In this document: positions 8,101 to 11,388 of the stretch, piece by piece
How positions within the stretch are numbered: the stretch's first letter is position 1
Layout: every line of letters begins with the position of its first letter
Origin: Pelagophyceae sp. CCMP2097
Lineage: Eukaryota; Sar; Pelagophyceae
Direction: 5' to 3'
Length of the DNA: 11,388 bases
Assembly (NCBI GenBank): GCA_026770575.1
Contig: MU657517.1
Location: 22,405-33,792 of the forward strand
Translations under genes and position numbers: made by a program
Notes under the pieces: generated by a model
Told to the model about the DNA's origin: nothing
The model's database searches: none
Seen by the model: the letters and a program-made list of their open reading frames with translations, nothing else

Positions 8101-10831
8101 CCTGGGAACAAAAGCCTACGGGATTTGGACCTCTACGGCCCTTGCCGGCGGGCTTCGAAACGGTCCCCTCGACGGTCCTTCTGGGCGGCCCCTTCTCGAC
8201 GGTCTCTGGACTGTCCCTCGGTCCCTCTGTACGCCGCCCTTTTACGGAGCTCCTCGAAAATGCCCTCGGTCCCGCTCGACGAGCCTCTGGGCGGTCCCTC
8301 GAGATGGCCCTCGAAACGGCCCCTCGAGAACGGTGCTCACTCAACCGTCGCCTCCCGAGGGTCCTCGAGGCGGGAGTTTCAGACGCATGGAGACGGGGCT
8401 CACTCAACGGGCCCTCGACCGCGCCTTGGGCCGAAGCCTCTCGACGTCCCCTCTCCTGTGGGCCTCGACCTTTGGCCGGGGCCTCTTTGAACCGTGCGGT
8501 AGAGGGCCCGTTGAGCGGTGCACTGCGGTCGCTTTGCGCAACTCGTTCGGCGATATTTACTTTAATCGATCAACCACGTTCGGCGATAGGCCTCCGCGCC
8601 GTGGCGCGGTCGATGCCGACTTCTCGGGCGGTGGACCGCGTGGCGCAGAAGCTCGGCCTCAAGTGCTTCGAGACTCCAACTGGTTGGAAATACTTTGGGA
8701 ATCTTATGGAGAGGGCCGAGAACGTGAGGAATCTTGACTCTCCGCTTGCTAGACCCCCCCGCATCGGTCTCGTTGCCGCAAAGGGACTCGGGACTTTTAG
8801 GTCCCGTTCCTCTGCGGCGAAGAGTCGTTCGGTGCGTGGCCCAAGGAACCCGGCGCGGCCTCTCCTGAGCGCTAGCCCGAACCCATTTCGTGGACACGGT
8901 CTCGACGGCACGGTTTTTGACGAGTCTCATCGGGTGGTAGGCACGGGCGCGGACCACGTGCGCGAGAAGGACGGCCTCTGGGCTGCACTCGCCTGGCTTT
9001 CGGTGTTGGAGAATACCAACAACGGCGCCGCAGACTTTGTGTCCGTCGCAGACGTGGTGAAACGCCACTGGGTCGAGTTCGGACGGGAATTGTACTGCCG
9101 CCACGACTTTGAAGGCGTCGACTCGGAAGCGGCCGACTCGGTCATGAACGGCCTCCGCAGACGTATAGGCCTCCCGACAGACCCAGACGAAGCGCAAGGC
9201 GGCGCCTCGCACTTTGGCGCGTTGGTGTCGGTGACCGAGTTCGACTACACGGACCCCACGGACGGTTCCGAAACCAAGAACCAGGTCCGTGCCTCTGCGG
9301 CCGCCGAGTCATTCGGTGATGATCTTTCACGAGCAGAAACGCCTTCGGGTCTGCCGGGTTAGAGCGTCTCCGCCAACCCGCCGACCCGCGAATCTGGTCG
9401 TGGTACAAACCCGACCCTTCAAAGACGGGTTTTAGTGACAAATCCGCGAGGCTTCGGCCCAAATTGGAAACCCGGAAATACCGTCCCTGCTCGCCATCAG
9501 GTCTTCGACAGTACGGGCCCCGCTCTTTCGCGGCCACTCGCCCGGCCTCTGCACGGTCACTTACAAGGCCCCGTGGCCGGCCTCTTTCTAGGGCCCTTCC
9601 TCCAGACGGGCCCCTGCAAGGCCTCTTTTGTGGCCACTTGCACGGCCTCTGCGCGGTCACTTGCGAGGCCTTTTCAAGACCCCTCTCAAGCCCCACGCAG
9701 GGTTCCTCGCAAGAGACCGTGCAGGAGGGCGACTCCGAGGGCCCGTCCGAGCGACCGTCCGAGGGACAGTCCAAGCGACCGTCCCAAGGCCCGTCCAGAG
9801 GACGTCGCAGAGGGGCCGCAGTCGAGGGGTCGGCAGCCGAGTAACCGTCCAAGGGACCGTCGAGGGGCCGCTAATCAAAGCGACCGTCACAGAGGGCCCG
9901 TCGAGGGACCGCCAAACTAAATGTCCAAAGGAACTGTCCAAGGGACTTCCCAAGCGACCATCCGAGGGACTGTCCGAGCCTCTCGAGGAGCCTTCTCAAG
10001 GCGCCGTTTCGAAAAGCCATCGAAAGGGACCGTCTCGAGGGGTCATTTCGAGGCACCGTCTCCAGGGGCCGTCTCAAGGCGCCGTTTCGAGTGGCCGTTT
10101 CGAGGCACCGTCTCGAGGGGTCGTCTCAAGACGCTGTTTCGAATGACCGTCGAAAGGGGCCGTCTCGAGGGGCCTTCTCGAAGCGCCGGCCCAAGGCGCC
10201 GTTTCGAGTGGCCGTCTCCAGGGGCCGTTTCGAGTGGTCGTCTCCAGGGGCCGTCTCGAGGAGCCGGAGATAGGAGCTGCGACGGATTCGGATTCGCCCT
10301 TCAACCCGCGGGTCGGGTTTGCCGGGTTTGCGCGTTTTGGCCGACCCGTCGACCCGCGGGTTTGGCCGTGGCCCGAACCCGAACCCGACCCGAGAAGACG
10401 GGTTTGGTCGCTCGACAAACCCGCGACCCGAGGGTGCGGCGCAAATTGAGCAACCCGACCCGACCCGAATACACCGTCCCTGCTCCTGATTCCTTTTTCT
10501 TAGGGTGTCGTCCTCACCTTCGGCGACAACGCGCGCTGCGTCTTCCGCCTCTCTGGCACTGGATCCGCCGGGGCCACGATCCGCGGGGGGCGGCGTCGGC
10601 GATTCAATGTTGGCAAACGCGGACCGCCGCCGTCGAAAAGGGCCGCCGCGACGCCTTTTGAAGACTGTCGTCGCGGTAGGCCTTTACGTGGAGTCGCACG
10701 TCCCGGAGCCGTCCCCTGACGACCTCGACGCCGTCGCCGTGCGCGAGCTGGAGCCGCTCGCGCGGCGCGCCAGCCAGATCGCGCGCCTCTTCGAGCTGAC
10801 GGGGCGCGACAAGGCCGACGTCGTCACTTAA
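2021..10831 (+). CDS. PGM1: Phosphoglucomutase (PGM1 type), complete 12-exon gene
   Basis: The product interconverts alpha-D-glucose-1-phosphate and glucose-6-phosphate through a phosphoserine enzyme and a glucose-1,6-bisphosphate intermediate. It belongs to the alpha-D-phosphohexomutase family with four domains. Joining exons 2021-2182, 2327-2435, 4240-4302, 4583-4711, 4855-5234, 5320-5493, 5694-5793, 8590-8723, 8801-8831, 8941-9284, 10504-10582 and 10680-10831 gives 1857 nt, 618 residues plus TAA, with no frame break. Visible landmarks are GTSGLRKK (residues 45-52), catalytic Ser147 in TASHNP, the Mg-binding DGDGDR loop (332-337), the sugar-specificity loop GEESFG (423-428) and the phosphate-binding RLSGTGS (557-563). 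Animal and plant PGM1 proteins are about 560-585 residues; the excess here is mostly an N-terminal extension. The start is the only in-frame ATG, with A at -3. Oddities: three probable GC donors, a shortened loop after TASHNP, and three very large repeat-filled introns. All diagnostic motifs fit glucose-specific PGM rather than phosphomannomutase. Boundaries come from conserved protein sequence plus splice signals; no transcript was available. Confidence 0.93.
2327..2435 (+). CDS. PGM1: PGM exon 2: domain 1
   Basis: This exon encodes residues 55-90 and the first base of Gly91. [17 protein letters not shown] matches the conserved PGM segment that follows GTSGLRKK, and STIVVGG leads into the GGDGR turn. 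The acceptor is CGTAG|GTCTGG and the donor is GGAG|GTGCGA, leaving phase 1 before the 1.8-kb intron 2. Confidence 0.88.
2436..4239 (+). repeat. PGM intron 2 filled with a 12-13 bp minisatellite, forward orientation
   Basis: This 1804-bp GT-AG intron consists, from about 2446 to 4208, of degenerate head-to-tail units such as CTGATACGGTCC and CTCTCGACGGTCC. The common core is ACGGTCCCTC or ACGGGCCCTC. Local clusters of near-identical neighbours (three CTGCTCCGGTCC units near 2657-2695) suggest repeated local expansion. The plus strand is rich in C and T in the spacer part of each unit. I see no RNA gene or conserved coding segment within it. Confidence 0.85.
4240..4302 (+). CDS. PGM1: PGM exon 3 (63 bp): GDGR turn
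   Basis: This small exon completes Gly91 and encodes residues 92-111 ([14 protein letters not shown] then ACAAGN), matching the PGM GGDGR-F-ND-VA segment and the helix ending in AAGNG. It lies between acceptor TCTTAG|GCGACG and donor AACG|GTGAAG, both in phase 1. It is isolated between a 1.8-kb and a 280-bp intron and is found only by homology. Confidence 0.85.
4303..4582 (+). repeat. PGM intron 3 with a duplicated 33-37 bp segment
   Basis: This is a 280-bp GT-AG intron. The segment at 4331-4367 recurs at 4483-4515 with a 4-bp gap and little other change; both run from GCGAGTGCAA to AAAAAGGCCTCCGCGA. A tandem pair of AGTTCCAAAA units lies between them, around 4418-4437. No coding signal. Confidence 0.75.
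4583..4711 (+). CDS. PGM1: PGM exon 4: catalytic phosphoserine loop
   Basis: This exon completes Gly112 and encodes residues 113-154. [16 protein letters not shown] is the conserved strand and helix before LLTASHNP, whose Ser147 (codon 4687-4689) is the phosphorylated catalytic residue. The exon appears to end TTCG|GCACTC, a GC donor, because only that junction yields the conserved DFGIKFN. Intron 4 (4712-4854) is 143 bp and ends in GTAG. Confidence 0.88.
4855..5234 (+). CDS. PGM1: PGM exon 5: end of domain 1 and domain 2
   Basis: This exon completes Gly155 and encodes residues 156-281. It begins [12 protein letters not shown] and includes [24 protein letters not shown] and [12 protein letters not shown], all in the order seen in PGM1 proteins. 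The exon ends in phase 0 at ACGAGC|GTGCGT. Intron 5 (5235-5319) is 85 bp, with acceptor CTAG|GTGCTG. Confidence 0.9.
5320..5493 (+). CDS. PGM1: PGM exon 6: metal-binding loop
   Basis: This exon encodes residues 282-339. [12 protein letters not shown] and [13 protein letters not shown] are diagnostic; the three Asp of DGDGD (332, 334, 336) hold the catalytic Mg ion. The best junction is ATG|GCCGAC, a GC donor, giving [12 protein letters not shown] downstream GT donor at 5506 would add four residues (ADRR) not expected in the family. Intron 6 (5494-5693) is 200 bp. Confidence 0.87.
5694..5793 (+). CDS. PGM1: PGM exon 7: domain 2/3 border
   Basis: This exon encodes residues 340-372 and the first base of Gly373. 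[20 protein letters not shown] is a close match to the conserved [15 protein letters not shown] segment. The acceptor is TGTAG|GTTGTG and the donor GGCG|GTGACA, phase 1. It precedes the 2.8-kb intron 7. Confidence 0.9.
5844..5930. repeat. 37-bp tandem repeat, 2.3 copies
   Basis: Copies at 5844-5880 and 5881-5917 differ only at the last base, and a partial third copy follows at 5918-5930. Each runs from AAGGCCGAAGCGAAAGG to CACTCGTGTGG. The near identity implies a recent duplication, in contrast with the decayed arrays after it. Confidence 0.92.
7309..7336. repeat. 7-bp tandem repeat GGATTGC, four copies
   Basis: Four adjacent GGATTGC units lie within intron 7, the last ending in T instead of C. 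They sit in the less repetitive island between forward and reverse minisatellite blocks. Confidence 0.92.
7655..7702. repeat. 24-bp tandem duplication within intron 7
   Basis: Two adjacent 24-bp copies (7655-7678 and 7679-7702), both starting GTCGGACGGGGGACCGTTCG, differ only at the last base. They lie in the reverse-oriented block. A smaller 15-bp duplication, AAAGTGCGACCTCTG, follows at 7758-7787. Confidence 0.92.
8590..8723 (+). CDS. PGM1: PGM exon 8: domain 3
   Basis: This exon completes Gly373 and encodes residues 374-417. [14 protein letters not shown] and [13 protein letters not shown] are classic PGM1 segments; the usual MPTSGALDRVA is here [11 protein letters not shown]. The acceptor is CGATAG|GCCTCC and the donor AAC|GTGAGG, phase 0. 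Intron 8 (8724-8800) is 77 bp and ends TTTTAG. Confidence 0.9.
8801..8831 (+). CDS. PGM1: PGM exon 9: 31-bp microexon carrying GEESF
   Basis: This exon encodes residues 418-427 ([10 protein letters not shown]) and the first base of Gly428. It supplies the CGEESFG sugar-specificity loop of glucose phosphomutases, which is missing if the flanking sequence is read without splicing. It lies between TTTTAG and TTCG|GTGCGT. Intron 9 (8832-8940) is 109 bp and ends GGTAG. Confidence 0.88.
8941..9284 (+). CDS. PGM1: PGM exon 10: end of domain 3 and domain 4
   Basis: This exon completes Gly428 and encodes residues 429-542. [20 protein letters not shown] follows GEESFG directly, as in other PGM1 proteins. 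[20 protein letters not shown] and the [10 protein letters not shown] strand with NQ at the end also match. The donor is CCAG|GTCCGT, phase 0. Confidence 0.92.
9285..10503 (+). repeat. PGM intron 10 (1.2 kb): minisatellite core between direct repeats
   Basis: This is a GT-AG intron. A GC-rich segment with ACCCGACCC and GACGGGTTT motifs (9409-9492) recurs imperfectly at 10383-10485, and both end in CCGTCCCTGCTC. Between them lie a forward-type block (about 9510-9710) and a reverse-type block (about 9711-10272) with clear 13-bp periodicity, for example GCCGTCTCGAGGG. The reverse unit is the reverse complement of the intron 2 unit. No coding signal. Confidence 0.82.
10504..10582 (+). CDS. PGM1: PGM exon 11: phosphate-binding loop
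   Basis: This exon encodes residues 543-568 and the first base of Arg569. [16 protein letters not shown] contains the domain-4 phosphate-binding RLSGTGS loop (557-563). The acceptor is TCTTAG|GGTGTC. Joining ATCC|GCGGGG to GTAG|GCCTTT restores the conserved ATIRLY, so a GC donor is inferred. A GT at 10595 would insert about four residues (GGRR). Intron 11 (10583-10679) is 97 bp. Confidence 0.87.
10680..10831 (+). CDS. PGM1: PGM exon 12: C-terminus and stop
   Basis: This exon completes Arg569 and encodes residues 570-618. LYVESH corresponds to the LYIDSY/LYIE segment of PGM1. [20 protein letters not shown] and the final DVVT match the family's C-terminal helix and its usual VIT-type ending. 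TAA is at 10829-10831. Confidence 0.92.
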
Positions 10832-10854
10832 AGGATCACAACGCCGGACCGCCG

Positions 10855-10912
10855 CACGGAGTTGATAATTTCAACGGAGTTGATAATTTCAACACGGAGT
10901 TGATAATTTCAA
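10855..10912. repeat. 18-20 bp tandem repeat, three copies
   Basis: CGGAGTTGATAATTTCAA occurs three times head to tail at 10857-10874, 10875-10892 and 10895-10912. Copies 1 and 3 are preceded by CA. The repeat is AT-rich, unlike its surroundings, and begins 24 nt after the PGM stop, so it probably lies in the PGM 3' UTR. Confidence 0.93.
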
Positions 10913-11033
10913 CGACTTGGCTGCAGTTTTCGTCAGGGGCTCGGCTGACGCGACCCGCATTGACCAGGAGATGGACCGGGCGAGCACCGGGGGAGCCACC
11001 TCGGCGGAGGCCATCTCACGTAGACGTAGTCCT

Positions 11034-11040
11034 TATAAAG
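11034..11040 (+). promoter_or_regulatory. Possible TATA box of the downstream gene
   Basis: TATAAAG lies 72 nt upstream of the ATG at 11106. A start site about 30 nt downstream would leave a 5' UTR of roughly 40 nt. This is a match to the general eukaryotic core promoter only. Confidence 0.35.
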
Positions 11041-11105
11041 GGGGCTTGGAATTCAGCCATTCCTCAAAGTTTCGGCCTTTTCAAGGTTTGAGAACATTCT
11101 GGCTC

Positions 11106-11388
11106 ATGGCGGCGTCGGGCACCGTGACCGCCGCGTTCGACGTCGTCCGGCGCACGAGCCATGCGCACGCCTCTGCGATCGACGCGCTCGAGCGCGAGTC
11201 CCACGCCGAGATGGCCCGGAACCTGCGTCAATGAACCTTGCGGGGTGCGACAGACGAGGCCTCGCCAGGCGCTGCTCGCGGGCATCAAGCAGGAGAAGGG
11301 CGCGGCCGTCGGGCGCGACCGCGCCGAGATCGACGACTAAAAGGCGCGCAAGCGGGCAGCGACGCCGGCGCCCGACGGCGTCGTCAAG
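11106..11388 (+). CDS. Start of an unrecognised downstream gene, possibly spliced or broken
   Basis: From the ATG at 11106 the frame reads MAASGTVTAAFDVVRR, then an Ala/Glu-rich helix-like stretch (AIDALERESHAEM), and meets TGA at 11232-11234. GC-ending codon use resembles the PGM exons. A second coding-like stretch (LLAGIKQEKGAAVGRDRAE) follows acceptor GCCAG|GCG at 11269 and meets TAA at 11338-11340, yet the same frame continues as KARKRAATPAPDG to the window edge. A GC donor at ATG|GCCCGG (11214), in the same context as PGM intron 6, would join the first two parts in frame into about 59 residues. Other junctions, including acceptor TAAAAG|GCG at 11343, are possible, as is a decayed gene. 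I recognise no family. Confidence 0.35.

Larger units (their letters stand above)
5794..8589 (+). repeat. PGM intron 7 (2.8 kb) of strand-switching minisatellite blocks
   Basis: The intron is GT-AG. It opens with a 37-bp tandem repeat (5844-5930), followed by degenerate 12-13 bp units of the same family as intron 2. From about 5990 to 7110 they read forward (CCCTCGCAAGGGC type). From about 7395 to 7900 they read as the reverse complement (GAGGGCCGTC type), and from about 7990 to 8515 forward again (CGGCCCCTCGAGACG). The stretch 7110-7395 is less repetitive apart from a 7-bp tandem. I see no gene inside. Long open frames here result from stop depletion in the arrays. Confidence 0.8.
10832..11105. 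other. Short spacer between PGM and the downstream gene
   Basis: This spacer holds a three-copy AT-rich repeat just after the PGM stop and a TATA-like box near its end. There is no AATAAA after PGM. An open frame crosses it, but its 5' part contains the repeat and promoter-like sequence and is probably not translated. Confidence 0.55.

Noticed and set aside
5794..8589. A nested gene or transposon inside intron 7
   Set aside because: No transposase, reverse transcriptase or other domain was seen in any frame, and no terminal inverted repeats with target duplications were found by eye.
6888..9362. An 824-codon open frame on the + strand
   Set aside because: It begins in the intron 7 minisatellite and only becomes protein-like after 8590, where it runs through PGM exon 8, introns 8-9 and exon 10. 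The frame skips the GEESF microexon and the first part is repeat translation.

Overview
This is eukaryotic nuclear DNA, most likely from a GC-rich microalga or other protist. The evidence is a multi-exon gene with GT-AG and probable GC-AG introns, a very GC-rich third codon position, and large introns filled with degenerate minisatellites. Every inferred acceptor is followed by G (AG|G), and three donors look like GC rather than GT. That combination is known from dinoflagellates. GC-rich haptophytes and pelagophytes cannot be excluded from the sequence alone. No bacterial, plasmid, phage or CRISPR feature is present.

Layout, all genes on the + strand. (1) Positions 2-733 hold the 3' end of an unrecognised gene ending in a proline-rich repeat. 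(2) Positions 734-2020 are an AT-richer spacer with a possible AATAAA signal, a tetranucleotide microsatellite and a tRNA-like B-box segment. (3) Positions 2021-10831 hold a complete phosphoglucomutase gene (PGM1 type, EC 5.4.2.2). I assembled it by hand as 12 exons whose lengths add to 1857 nt, i.e. 618 codons plus stop, with every junction in phase. All PGM landmarks are present in order: [22 protein letters not shown], the GWKYFGNLM region, GEESFG and [13 protein letters not shown]. (4) Positions 10832-11105 are a short spacer with a three-copy repeat and a TATA box. (5) From 11106 the start of another unrecognised gene runs towards or past the window end.

Introns 2 (1.8 kb), 7 (2.8 kb) and 10 (1.2 kb) make up about half of the window. 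They are filled with variants of one 12-13 bp unit (about ACGGTCCCTCTCG), in blocks that switch strand: forward in intron 2, forward/reverse/forward in intron 7, and forward/reverse in intron 10. These arrays contain few stops, so they create long open frames on both strands that are not genes. Intron 10 is also bracketed by imperfect direct repeats of roughly 85-100 bp.

Functionally, the one identifiable gene interconverts glucose-1-phosphate and glucose-6-phosphate, linking storage-glucan and sugar-nucleotide synthesis to glycolysis. Its predicted N-terminus has a hydrophobic, signal-peptide-like stretch, so a secretory or complex-plastid isoform is possible. I did not find a new multi-gene system here. 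The unusual features are the splice-site pattern and the strand-switching intronic arrays.
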